Below, in pieces: positions 47,124-55,321 of a DNA stretch of 64,000 nt. The notes under the pieces were generated by a model. The model saw only the letters and a program-made list of their open reading frames with translations. It was not told the DNA's origin and made no database searches. Positions within the stretch are counted from its first letter, which is position 1. Each line of letters begins with the position of its first letter. The position numbers and the translations under genes were made by a program. The stretch comes from Afipia sp. (GTDB lineage: Bacteria; Pseudomonadota; Alphaproteobacteria; Rhizobiales; Xanthobacteraceae). The stretch covers positions 1-64,000 of the forward strand of contig JACQDM010000008.1 of NCBI GenBank assembly GCA_016201045.1. Reading direction: 5' to 3'.

Positions 47124-48092
47124 TCAAAGCGGCGCGTCAATCGCGGCTTCGTATTCTTTCTTGAGGCGTCCAACGAGTTCGGCCACCGGCATCACCTTGT
47201 CGATGCTGCCGATACCCTGCCCGCTGCCCCAGATTTCCTTCCAGGCTTTTGGCTTGTTGCGCTCGCCGCTGGCGTCGGTACCGAAATTCATCTTGGACGG
47301 ATCGGACACCGGCAGATTGTCCGGGTCCATGCCTGCCGCGACAATCGACGGCTTGAGATAATTTCCGTGAACGCCGGTAAAGAGATTCGAATAGACAATG
47401 TCTTCTGCAGAAGACGCAGCCACCATCTCCTTGTAGTTCTCGGGCGCGTTCGCTTCGTTGGTCGCAATGAAAGCCGAACCGATATACGCGAAGTCCGCAC
47501 CTAGAACACGCGCGGCGCGGATCGCGCGGCCGTGACCCATCGCGCCCGACAGCGCAATCGGCCCGTCGAACCACTGCCGCGTCTCGGCGACGAATGCGAA
47601 CGGCGATAGAGCGCCTGCGTGCCCGCCCGCGCCGGCTGCGACCAGAACGAGACCGTCGGCACCCTTCTCGACAGCTTTGTGCGCGAACTTCTGATTGATC
47701 ACGTCGTGGAAAGTGATGCCGCCCCACGAATGAACCGCCTGGTTCAATTCCTCGCGTGCGCCGAGCGATGTGATGACCATCGGCACTTTGTGTTTTTCAC
47801 AAAGGGCCATGTCCTGATCGAGGCGGTTGTTCGATTTGTGGACGATCTGGTTGACGGCAAACGGCGCGGACAACCGATCCGGATGCGCCTTGTCGTGCAC
47901 GGCGAGTTCTTCCTTGATCCGATGCAGCCATTCGTCGAGCAATGCAGCCGGACGCGCGTTCAACGCCGGAAACGATCCGACGATTCCCGCCTTGCATTGG
48001 GCGATAACGAGATCGGGACCGGACACGATGAAAAGCGGCGAGCCGATGGCCGGGATGGACAGGCGATTCTTGAACAAGGCAGGCATCGACAT
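47124..48092 (-). CDS. nitronate monooxygenase (NMO/2-nitropropane dioxygenase family)
   Basis: FMN-dependent TIM-barrel oxidoreductase that oxidises alkyl nitronates. The 322-residue protein shows GSPLFIVSGPDLVIAQCKAGIVGSFPALNA at the start, then VVAAGAGGHAG-type flavin-binding block (LVAAGAGGHAGAL), ALSGAMGHGRAI and GADFAYIGSAFIA. Class I members protect against propionate-3-nitronate. The first ATG with AGGGGACTGAT upstream is at 48092. The thioesterase follows. Confidence 0.9.
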   Translation of the reverse strand: MSMPALFKNRLSIPAIGSPLFIVSGPDLVIAQCKAGIVGSFPALNARPAALLDEWLHRIKEELAVHDKAHPDRLSAPFAVNQIVHKSNNRLDQDMALCEKHKVPMVITSLGAREELNQAVHSWGGITFHDVINQKFAHKAVEKGADGLVLVAAGAGGHAGALSPFAFVAETRQWFDGPIALSGAMGHGRAIRAARVLGADFAYIGSAFIATNEANAPENYKEMVAASSAEDIVYSNLFTGVHGNYLKPSIVAAGMDPDNLPVSDPSKMNFGTDASGERNKPKAWKEIWGSGQGIGSIDKVMPVAELVGRLKKEYEAAIDAPL

Positions 48093-48206
48093 AGAAATCA
48101 GTCCCCTTAATTTAATTCCGCATGGCGAACGTTGCCGCACGCCATATCCCAAGGCAATTGTGCTGCGGTCATACGAGGTGCGCGGGGCGGAGAAAAGAGG
48201 CTGCTG

Positions 48207-48797
48207 CTACTGGCAGACGGCGCGGGTGACGAAATTTTCGGTACGGCAGGCGCCGCCACCGGAGAAATAATTGCTGGCGGAGCATTTCTGCGACGTCTCG
48301 ATATCGACGCTGCGGCCCTCTTTGTAACCCTTTTCCTTGCAAAGATTGTCCGACGCGAGCTTGCAGTCAGGGGCGCCGTTTCCCGCCAAAGGACAGATAC
48401 TGCGTCCGCTGACAGACTGACCTGAAAGCGGCGGAGCAAGGCGCGAGAGGCTGTCGGTCGCGCCCTTGGCGCTGTTGTTGATGCCCTCAAGCGTATCCTT
48501 GGCGCTCGGTAGCTTCGACGTGAGGCCGGTCGCGGAGTTTTTGATCCCGGTTGCAGAGTCTTTTAAAAGCCTGCCGATCTCATCGACGAGACCGGGATTG
48601 TGCTTTTCGGCGGGAGCAGGTGCGGGCTGCTGTTCGGCAGGCGTTTGCGCCGGCGCGATCTGCTCTTGCTGGGGCGGCACAGCCTGCTGCTGTGCGCTGC
48701 CCACTGTCGCAAGGCATCCAAGCGCGGCGGTCAGGATGGCCGTCAACGCTATCCGCCGCTGTACGCGGACGTTCAAATCGCTGACACGTTCAAACAT
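48207..48797 (-). CDS. conserved secreted protein, function unknown
   Basis: The 196-residue protein has a signal peptide (IALTAILTAALGCLATVGSAQ), a Gln/Pro/Ala-rich linker (about 36-65), a central helix with LKDSATGIKNSATGLTSKLPSAKDTLEGI and a C-terminal region with six cysteines (ICPLAG, PDCKLA, NLCKEKGY, KCSAS, ACRTE, AVCQ) likely in three disulfides. I do not recognise a family with known role; such proteins occur in Bradyrhizobium relatives. Confidence 0.72.
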   Translation of the reverse strand: MFERVSDLNVRVQRRIALTAILTAALGCLATVGSAQQQAVPPQQEQIAPAQTPAEQQPAPAPAEKHNPGLVDEIGRLLKDSATGIKNSATGLTSKLPSAKDTLEGINNSAKGATDSLSRLAPPLSGQSVSGRSICPLAGNGAPDCKLASDNLCKEKGYKEGRSVDIETSQKCSASNYFSGGGACRTENFVTRAVCQ

Positions 48798-48842
48798 GCG
48801 CGGAGCCTATCCCGCCGGCTTGGCAGGGAAAAGAGCTATCGC

Positions 48843-49424
48843 TCAAAACAGCCGGAAAGCGATGACAAAACCGATAACGATCACACCAACGCCGATCGCA
48901 ACCCAAATGCCGAGGTGCTTCTCGATGACGTGGCGAATCCACTCGCCGTACCGATTGAGGACGATTGCGACAATGAAAAAACGTCCGCCGCGCGCGATAA
49001 TCGAGAACATGATAAAGAGCAATAAATTGTAGTTGGCAAAGCCCGAGGTGATCGTCACGAGCTTGTAGGGGATCGGCGTGAGACCTTTCAGCAGAATGAT
49101 CCACGCGCCATATTCTGCGTAAGAGGCGCGGAACGCCTCCACCTTGTCGCCGTAGCCGTAGAGATTGATGAGCCACTGTCCAACCGAGTCGTAGAGCAAA
49201 GCGCCGATGGCATAACCGACCACACCTCCGGCGACCGACGTGATCGTGCAGACAAGCGCGTAGAGCCACGCCCGCTGCGGCTTGGCCAGCGACATCGGAA
49301 TCAGCATCACATCGGGCGGCACCGGAAAGAACGAACTTTCCGCAAAAGAAACCGCACCCATCAACCAGAGGGCATAGGGCTTCTCGGCGGCGGCGATGCA
49401 CCAATCGTAGATTCGTCTCAGCAT
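48843..49424 (-). CDS. YqaA family membrane protein (DedA-like/SNARE-associated fold)
   Basis: The 193-residue inner-membrane protein matches YqaA: FAESSFFPVPPDVMLIPMSLAKP at the first re-entrant region, then AGGVVGYAIGALLYD, LLKGLTPIPYKLVTITSG and the C-terminal helix IWVAIGVGVIVIGFVIAF. DedA-type proteins take part in lipid flipping (VTT fold), but YqaA itself is not characterised. I start at ATG 49424; 49439 is possible. Confidence 0.9.
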   Translation of the reverse strand: MLRRIYDWCIAAAEKPYALWLMGAVSFAESSFFPVPPDVMLIPMSLAKPQRAWLYALVCTITSVAGGVVGYAIGALLYDSVGQWLINLYGYGDKVEAFRASYAEYGAWIILLKGLTPIPYKLVTITSGFANYNLLLFIMFSIIARGGRFFIVAIVLNRYGEWIRHVIEKHLGIWVAIGVGVIVIGFVIAFRLF

Positions 49425-49499
49425 GGCGCGATGAACCATTCCCGCGCGTAATTGTCCATGCGCTGAAGTGCTATTGGATAAGAAGAAAAGTGCGAAATA

Positions 49500-49937
49500 T
49501 CAGCGCCGTTTTTTAAGGCGCGCGCTGCTGAGCGCGACAATCGGTCGCCGCGCCGGTGCTGTGCCTGCAGCTTTGACCTTGGCAACGGATTTCGCCGGAG
49601 TGTCCGGTTGCAATTTGCCGGAGGAACGCTTGGGGAGTTTTTCGGCGATGCCTTGGGTGCGCTCGCGGCGGTCCATTTCGTCCCACACATCCTGCGGACG
49701 GACGCCGGCCGCCGCCCACAACACCGAGAGGTTGTAGAGCAGGTCGGCGCTCTCGCGGACCACCGCATCGGCCTTGCCGTTCACCGCGTCGATAACGACT
49801 TCGATCGCTTCTTCGGCGAGCTTCTTGGCCATCTTGTGGGGGCCGCGCTGAAACAGGCGCGCAGTGCGCGACGTCGCAGGATCGAGATCCTTCGCCGCCA
49901 CCACAGCCCGATATAGCCGGTCCATCGAATCGCTCAT
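49500..49937 (-). CDS. hisE: phosphoribosyl-ATP diphosphatase (HisE) with basic tail
   Basis: Hydrolyses phosphoribosyl-ATP in the second step of histidine synthesis. The MazG-like helical core is seen in TARLFQRGPHKMAKKLAEEAIEVVIDAVN and VRESADLLYNLSVLWAAAGV with acidic metal ligands. At 145 residues it is longer than the usual ~105; the last ~40 residues are Ala/Lys/Arg-rich (SGKLQPDTPAKSVAKVK). There is no other his gene adjacent, so it is away from an operon, or a second copy with another substrate. Confidence 0.88.
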   Translation of the reverse strand: MSDSMDRLYRAVVAAKDLDPATSRTARLFQRGPHKMAKKLAEEAIEVVIDAVNGKADAVVRESADLLYNLSVLWAAAGVRPQDVWDEMDRRERTQGIAEKLPKRSSGKLQPDTPAKSVAKVKAAGTAPARRPIVALSSARLKKRR

Positions 49938-50071
49938 GACGCCAACCTAGTCGAAATCCCTCATCATCGTGTTAACGCCGCGTTCACAAGCGGCTGAAAA
50001 CGCTGCCGAAAATGAAAATTCGCCGAGATTTCTCCCGGCGAATGTCCATTTGGCGAGCTAGAAACCCTTGC

Positions 50072-50425
50072 TCAGTACGGATTGTAATAGCCCGGACCGT
50101 AGTAAGCGGGGCCGCCGTAGTAGCGGCCGCCGTAATAAGGATTGCCGCCGTAATAATAGTTCTGGCGGTAGTAATCCCGGCGCTGTTCGTTTGCGATGAT
50201 CGCGCCGATAGTGCCGATGGCCATGCCGGCAAATGCGAGGCCTGCAGCGTTGTTGCGGTAGCCGCGGCGATAATAACGGCGCGCGCTGATATCGGTTGCA
50301 TCGCTGGCTTTGAGCTGCGCCGGGGCAGCAGCAGGTTGTGCCTGCGCAGGCTGAGGCGCAGCAGCCAATGTGAGCGTGATAGCCGAAGCAACCGCGAAAG
50401 CCGGCAAACTCCTCAAAGTGGACAT
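50072..50425 (-). CDS. secreted Tyr/Gly-rich protein
   Basis: The 117-residue protein has a signal peptide (FAVASAITLTLAAAPQPAQA), a short helix, a GLAFAGMAIGTIGAIIA segment and a tail of repeated YYGG and YGGR/P units. AAGGATACGACG precedes the ATG at 50425. The Tyr/Gly tail occurs in many small alphaproteobacterial envelope proteins of unknown role. It lies downstream of the GGDEF-PilZ pair in the same direction, after a terminator. A second such gene is at 52814. Confidence 0.72.
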   Translation of the reverse strand: MSTLRSLPAFAVASAITLTLAAAPQPAQAQPAAAPAQLKASDATDISARRYYRRGYRNNAAGLAFAGMAIGTIGAIIANEQRRDYYRQNYYYGGNPYYGGRYYGGPAYYGPGYYNPY

Positions 50426-50588
50426 CGTCGTATCCTTCCGGGTCATCCGTGGCCTGTCGAGGCCAGTTCAAGGGAAACCCTTTCGTTTACATTGGGTTCC
50501 CTCACCTGAATGCAAGCTGAAGGACGAATGGCCAAATTGTCGCGGAAACCTGACGAACTTGGAATTGAAGGGCGAAAACGAGGCCACA

Positions 50589-50603
50589 CCGCCTTGGAGG
50601 CGG
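50589..50603 (-). terminator. probable intrinsic terminator after the PilZ gene
   Basis: On the minus strand CCGCCT-CCA-AGGCGG forms a six-pair stem directly after the PilZ stop, and CGTTTTTCG follows about 11 bases later. The delayed T-run makes this moderate. Confidence 0.45.
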
Positions 50604-50606
50604 GTA

Positions 50607-50855
50607 CTATTCGAATGAAACGCCGATCCGTCTATCTCGCCGCCAGATGACCTTGCAGGTTCTCTTTCGATGCTCCATTTCGATCATCAACGAGAACCCG
50701 TCAGGGATGCCCACAGGAGAAGTCACCTCTAACGCCGCTCCAGAATTAGACAGGTTGCGAATTGTGCAGCCAATCACGCCGCCATTCGGCAAAATGATTG
50801 AGCCAGCCTTCAGCACTTTCCGACGACTGGCCGTGCGTGTCTCCTTGACAATCAT
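50607..50855 (-). CDS. PilZ domain protein
   Basis: The 82-residue single-domain protein has the PilZ elements: RTASRRKVLKAG (the RxxxR-type c-di-GMP binding arginines) and IRNLSNSGAALEV (the DxSxxG-like motif as N-x-S-x-S-G), then VIWRRDRRIGVSFE. The second motif has Asn in place of Asp, so binding strength is uncertain. It starts nine bases after the stop of the GGDEF gene, so enzyme and likely effector are coupled. Confidence 0.85.
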   Translation of the reverse strand: MIVKETRTASRRKVLKAGSIILPNGGVIGCTIRNLSNSGAALEVTSPVGIPDGFSLMIEMEHRKRTCKVIWRRDRRIGVSFE

Positions 50856-50864
50856 GCCGCTCAC

Positions 50865-52502
50865 CTAGGCAACTCGATCTTGGACCAGAAATCGCGATGT
50901 CCAGCGCGCGTCGTTGACGACCTGGTTGCGCCCGAGCTTTTTTGCGACATACAGGTTTTCGTCGGCACCGCGAACGAGTTTAGCAATGGTGGATACGCCC
51001 GTCGCATTGCTCATCTTCAGCCCAAGACTTGCGGTCACGAATCCACTTTCGTTTCCTGAGTGCGTGATGTTCAGACCTTGAATAGCGAGACGCACAAATT
51101 CCGCCAACTCAAGCGCATCCATCGCTGAAACGAACGGAAAAACAATTACGAATTCCTCGCCGCCATATCGGGCGGCCAGTGCTGAATGAAAGTCCGCAAT
51201 TTTACTGAGCGCCGCGCCGATACGTCTCAGGCACGCATCGCCCTCCATGTGGCCGTAGGTATCGTTGAAATGCTTGAACCGATCGATATCGATCATGACG
51301 AAAGCCATTGGAGCTTTCTTGCGCGACGCCTCTTTCCAAGCGAGATCGACCGCAACATCCAGCGCGCGCCGATTCATGAGGCCCGTAAGAGGATCGCGCG
51401 AGGAAAGAACGTTCAGTTCGGAGTTTGCGGACTGGAGCTTGTCCTCCCGCCCCTCGTATTTCTCGGCCATGCCGTTGACCGCCGATGCAAGCAGTGAAAA
51501 TTCCGGCGGGAAAGCGGTCGGATCGAGCGAAAGATCGCGGCGTCCATCCGCTCGTTTTCGAGCAACTGCGGCGATTCGCCTTATGGGCCGCAAGATTAGA
51601 AGTTCGGACATCAACCATGTCGCCAGAAGAACCAACACGCCGCCTCCGACAAATTCGTGTCGGGCAAATGCGATATCCGAATTGATCTTTGAGAGCATAA
51701 TCTGCTCGTTGACGCTTACAACCAGACGCAGGTTGGTATCCTCGATATGCGCGAACGAATAGAGAAAATTGTTGTCCTCCAAATCGGACCCTCGATCGCT
51801 GCGAAGGATCGTAGCGAGAATTTGAGAGGCGGGAAGAACTTTCCCGACCACGTCAGGCTGGGCGGGTTTCGAGGTGAGCACGATGCCCTTGCCGTCTATC
51901 AAATAGGCCGCGACCCCGCGCTTGACCTTGTATTGATCGAGAATCCGGCCGAACCATTGCGCGCCGACGGAGACGATAATGACATTTTTCGATTCGGCGT
52001 CGATAGACTGAATTGGGAAAGCGACAAGCAAGGAAGGTTCATTCCGTCCGCGACTGAGAACGAACTCACTCACAGTCATCTTTCCCGTCGCCAGCGCTTG
52101 ACGATAGAAATCCCTCTTGTTCGCATCGACCCCAATGAGGCTCGGCAGCGTCGAGCACTGAACCAATCCATCCGATCCGACGATGGAGAAGTTGGTAATC
52201 CAGTTAGGCAGGATCGTCGCGCCGCTCTGGACGAGGCTGCAACCCGCGCCGCGCTTACTGGACTGCGCGTAGATATAAGCTGCTGTCCGGAGAAAGCTCT
52301 CAACCGATGAAAGCAGATCGTGCTGGCTGGCGGCAGCGCGCTCCGCGATTTGTGCCAAGGCTTCAGTTTGCGCGAAAATTTCGTTCGTTCGCGAAACTTC
52401 CAGATTGTGAATGCGATAGGCCAGCGCCGGTAACGCCAAGGTCAGCGTGACCAATATCAGGCGCATCCGAATCGTGAAAATCCAGCGAGGCAGACGCAAC
52501 AT
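50865..52502 (-). CDS. membrane diguanylate cyclase with dCACHE sensor
   Basis: Makes c-di-GMP. The protein has an N-terminal membrane helix (LVTLTLALPALAYR), an extracytoplasmic dCACHE-type region (about 35-290: ASQHDLLSSVESFLRTAAYIYAQ, then GVDANKRDFYRQAL), a second helix (GGGVLVLLATWLMSELLIL), a HAMP-like linker and a GGDEF domain with active motif GGEEF (about 444-448), preceded by LTGLMNRRALD and IDIDRFKHFNDTYGH. No RxxD inhibitory site is obvious. I start at ATG 52502 because the helix follows directly; GTG 52643 gives 47 more residues and cannot be excluded. PilZ gene follows. Confidence 0.9.
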   Translation of the reverse strand: MLRLPRWIFTIRMRLILVTLTLALPALAYRIHNLEVSRTNEIFAQTEALAQIAERAAASQHDLLSSVESFLRTAAYIYAQSSKRGAGCSLVQSGATILPNWITNFSIVGSDGLVQCSTLPSLIGVDANKRDFYRQALATGKMTVSEFVLSRGRNEPSLLVAFPIQSIDAESKNVIIVSVGAQWFGRILDQYKVKRGVAAYLIDGKGIVLTSKPAQPDVVGKVLPASQILATILRSDRGSDLEDNNFLYSFAHIEDTNLRLVVSVNEQIMLSKINSDIAFARHEFVGGGVLVLLATWLMSELLILRPIRRIAAVARKRADGRRDLSLDPTAFPPEFSLLASAVNGMAEKYEGREDKLQSANSELNVLSSRDPLTGLMNRRALDVAVDLAWKEASRKKAPMAFVMIDIDRFKHFNDTYGHMEGDACLRRIGAALSKIADFHSALAARYGGEEFVIVFPFVSAMDALELAEFVRLAIQGLNITHSGNESGFVTASLGLKMSNATGVSTIAKLVRGADENLYVAKKLGRNQVVNDARWTSRFLVQDRVA

Positions 52503-52657
52503 CGATTGCAGAGTGGAAACCAAGGAAAGCGCTCTCAAATTCGATTGCGGGTTACATCGCCTCAGAAACCATACAATCGTTAAAATGGAACTTTCTTGGA
52601 GTTCAGCCCGGATTAAGAAATCGGTAACCAAGTCTTCCTTCACCTGCGGAAAAGGAA

Positions 52658-52681
52658 GAGGCCGCCATTTGTGGCGGCCTC
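52658..52681 (-). terminator. terminator hairpin, distal
   Basis: GAGGCCGCC-ATTTGT-GGCGGCCTC, a nine-pair stem. On the minus strand it is followed by TTCCTTTTCC. It lies between the Tyr-rich gene at 52814 and the GGDEF gene. Confidence 0.6.
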
Positions 52682-52769
52682 GCCGATCGCCAAACGGCGT
52701 GGCTGAACGCCGGCAATCGGATTATCTGAGTTAATCGAGGTGAACTTGGAGCCCAACACAAGCGGAAGA

Positions 52770-52787
52770 GGCCGCGCAAGCGCGGCC
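52770..52787 (-). terminator. terminator hairpin, proximal to the 52814-53092 gene
   Basis: GGCCGCG-CAAG-CGCGGCC, a seven-pair stem 27 bases after the stop on the minus strand, followed by TCTTCCGCTTG. With the hairpin at 52658-52681 it makes a tandem pair carrying a similar GGAAGAGGCCG flank. Confidence 0.5.
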
Positions 52788-52813
52788 CAATCCGAGCTAC
52801 AGCAACCGAAGGT

Positions 52814-53092
52814 TCAGTAGCCCGAGCCGCCTGAATAGCCCGAATAGTTCGAGCGATACTGCGGGTGATAGGAATAGTAGTTGCGGTAGGTCGGATGGTA
52901 CGTCGGCGCTGAATGATAGCTCGGCGACGGATCGTTGTTGCCGCCGTATGTCTGCGACGTCGCGTAGCCGCTGCTGTAGCCGTTGTTGTAGTAGCTACCC
53001 GAATTGTCGTAGCTCGAACTTCCGCCGTAGTACTGCGCCTGAGCCGCCGTCGCGAAAGCGACGAGACCGGCGGCCAAAATCCACTTCTTCAT
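52814..53092 (-). CDS. small secreted Tyr/Ser/Gly-rich protein
   Basis: The 92-residue protein has a signal peptide (MKKWILAAGLVAFATAAQAQ) and an almost pure Tyr/Ser/Gly/Asn mature part (SSYDNSGSYYNNGYSSGY, HPTYRNYYSYHPQYRS) with no helix or Cys. GAGGAGGTTGCC precedes the ATG. It is likely unstructured and outside the inner membrane. Role unknown. It is upstream of, and in the same direction as, the GGDEF gene, but two hairpins separate them. Confidence 0.72.
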   Translation of the reverse strand: MKKWILAAGLVAFATAAQAQYYGGSSSYDNSGSYYNNGYSSGYATSQTYGGNNDPSPSYHSAPTYHPTYRNYYSYHPQYRSNYSGYSGGSGY

Positions 53093-53301
53093 GGCAACCT
53101 CCTCAAAAAATGATCGATAGAACGCGTATCTTTCCGAGCCAGTAGAAGCTCTGTGTCGCTTGGCGGCGATCAAGTTCACCGCTGACGCAAAGATTCGGCC
53201 GATGCTAGGCCACGGCCGGGAACTAAGAAATAGCCTAGTTTAGAGGATACTGGGCTGTAAAATGCCCGTTACTAATTTCGTCCTAAATCAGGTTGCAGTG
53301 C

Positions 53302-55110
53302 ATGGCCCTCGTCCGTCTTTATATCCGCGTCCTGGACCTGCTCGGCAAGGAAGCGCGGCTGGGATGGATTCTCGCCATCGCAAACCTTGCGCTCGCAGTC
53401 GCACAATTCGCCGAGCCCGTGCTGTTCGGCCGTATCATCGACGTACTCTCCAAAGCGCCGACCGATGCCGTGACCGGCGGACCGCCGCCGCCTTCACCGT
53501 GGCCGCTGTTGCTGGCATGGGTTGCGTTCGGTCTGTTCACGATTGCCTGCAGTGCGCTCGTCGCACTCCATGCCGATCGTCTTGCCCACCGCCAGCGCCA
53601 AGCGGTGCTAACGAGCTATTTCGATCACATCATGCAGCTGCCGCTTACGTTCCACACCGGCACCCATTCGGGCCGTCTGATGAAGGTGATGCTTCAGGGC
53701 ACCGATGCGCTGTGGCGGGTTTGGCTCGGGTTCTTCCGCGAGCATTTCGCGGCGATTGTCTCGCTGATCGTGCTGTTGCCGTTGTCGCTTTACATCAACT
53801 GGCGGCTAGCCGGCATTCTGTTCGTTCTCTGCATCGTCTTCACAGCATTGACGACGCTTGTGGTGCGCAAGACCTACGGCATGCAGATGGAAGTCGAGGA
53901 GCACTACGGCGATCTCGCCGCGCGCGCATCGGATGCGCTCGGCAACGTGGCGCTGGTGCAGAGTTTCACGCGCGTCGATGCCGAAGTGCAGAGCCTGCGC
54001 GGCATCGCGGACCAGTTGCTTTCGGCGCAACTGCCCGTGCTGTCTTGGTGGGCGCTGGTCGCTGTAATGACGCGCGCGTCGACCACGATCACGATTCTGG
54101 CGATCTTCGTCGTCGGCATTGCGCTGCATGCGCAAGGCATGGCGACGGTCGGCGAAATCGTGATGTTCGTTTCGTTCGCAACCATGCTGATCCAGAAGCT
54201 CGAACAAGTCGTGAGCTTCATCAACAACGTGTTCATGGAAGCCCCGCGCCTGCAGGAATTCTTCGACGTGCTCGATGCGGTGCCTGCCGTGCGCGACCGG
54301 CCGGATGCGGTCGATCCGGGCCGGCTGCAGGGTCTCGTCGAGTTTCAGGACGTATCGTTCTCCTATGACGGCAAGCGGCCCGCGATCGAGGACGTGAACT
54401 TCTCGGCGATGCCGGGGCAGACGTTCGCGCTCGTCGGCGAGACTGGCGCTGGAAAATCCACCGCTATCGCGCTTCTGCACCGTGCGTTCGATCCGCAATC
54501 CGGCGTCGTCAAAATCGACGGCGTGGATATCCGCGCGATGACGCTTGCGGGACTCCGGCGAAATATCGGCGTGGTATTTCAGGAAGCGCTGCTGTTCAAC
54601 CGCTCCATTGCCGAGAATTTGCGGGTCGGCAAACCCGACGCCGCCGATGAGGAGTTGCGCGAAGCCGCGAAAGGCGCGCAGGCGCTCGACTTCATCGAGC
54701 GCTCCGAATTGAAGTTCGACACCAATGCCGGCGAGCGCGGGCGGATGTTGTCCGGCGGCGAGCGTCAACGCCTCTCGATTGCACGCGCGCTCCTGAAAAA
54801 CCCACCGATCCTCATTCTCGACGAGGCAACATCCGCACTCGACGCTGTCACAGAGCAGAAGGTCAACGCCGCGCTGGACACTGTGATGAGAGGCCGCACG
54901 ACATTCGTGATCGCGCACCGGCTCTCGACCATCCGCAACGCGACGAAAATTCTCGTATTCGACAAAGGCCGCATCACCGAAAGCGGCACGTTTGACGAAT
55001 TGGTCGCACAAGGCGGATATTTCGCGCAGCTGGCGAAAGCGCAGTTCATGGTGCAGGAGGAACAGAAGGCGTTGCCCTCTCCAGCGCTTGCTGCCGAGAG
55101 TAAGCTATAG
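53302..55110 (+). CDS. ndvA: glucan exporter ABC transporter (NdvA/ChvA-like)
   Basis: A fused permease-ATPase half-transporter of 602 residues. It has about six N-terminal helices and an ATPase domain with Walker [10 protein letters not shown] (about 379), signature [16 protein letters not shown] and Walker [13 protein letters not shown]. The first part ([21 protein letters not shown]) matches NdvA/ChvA, which export cyclic beta-glucans to the periplasm. The cyclase gene ndvB is not in the window. Start ATG at 53302 with CAGG upstream. Confidence 0.92.
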   Translation: MALVRLYIRVLDLLGKEARLGWILAIANLALAVAQFAEPVLFGRIIDVLSKAPTDAVTGGPPPPSPWPLLLAWVAFGLFTIACSALVALHADRLAHRQRQAVLTSYFDHIMQLPLTFHTGTHSGRLMKVMLQGTDALWRVWLGFFREHFAAIVSLIVLLPLSLYINWRLAGILFVLCIVFTALTTLVVRKTYGMQMEVEEHYGDLAARASDALGNVALVQSFTRVDAEVQSLRGIADQLLSAQLPVLSWWALVAVMTRASTTITILAIFVVGIALHAQGMATVGEIVMFVSFATMLIQKLEQVVSFINNVFMEAPRLQEFFDVLDAVPAVRDRPDAVDPGRLQGLVEFQDVSFSYDGKRPAIEDVNFSAMPGQTFALVGETGAGKSTAIALLHRAFDPQSGVVKIDGVDIRAMTLAGLRRNIGVVFQEALLFNRSIAENLRVGKPDAADEELREAAKGAQALDFIERSELKFDTNAGERGRMLSGGERQRLSIARALLKNPPILILDEATSALDAVTEQKVNAALDTVMRGRTTFVIAHRLSTIRNATKILVFDKGRITESGTFDELVAQGGYFAQLAKAQFMVQEEQKALPSPALAAESKL

Positions 55111-55321
55111 ATACCGATCAAGATGTGGGCATCGCCGAAATTTGGCCCATTTCCTGCTTGAATGAGCCGAAAAGTGACTATGCCGCACCGCGCCAAACGG
55201 ATAAACAATCCCGTCGCTTGAGCATCGCGCGGCGAACCCGGCTCACCCACGTTATCAACGTAATGGCACGAACCCACGTCATGATTTCCGTCGCCGAAAT
55301 TTGCACGATTGGAAGTTGACC

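Noticed and set aside
50468-50500. GGGAAACCC ... GGGTTCCC inverted repeat upstream of the Tyr/Gly-rich gene
   Set aside because: The arms are short, unequal and widely spaced; no promoter fits around it, so an operator call is not supported.
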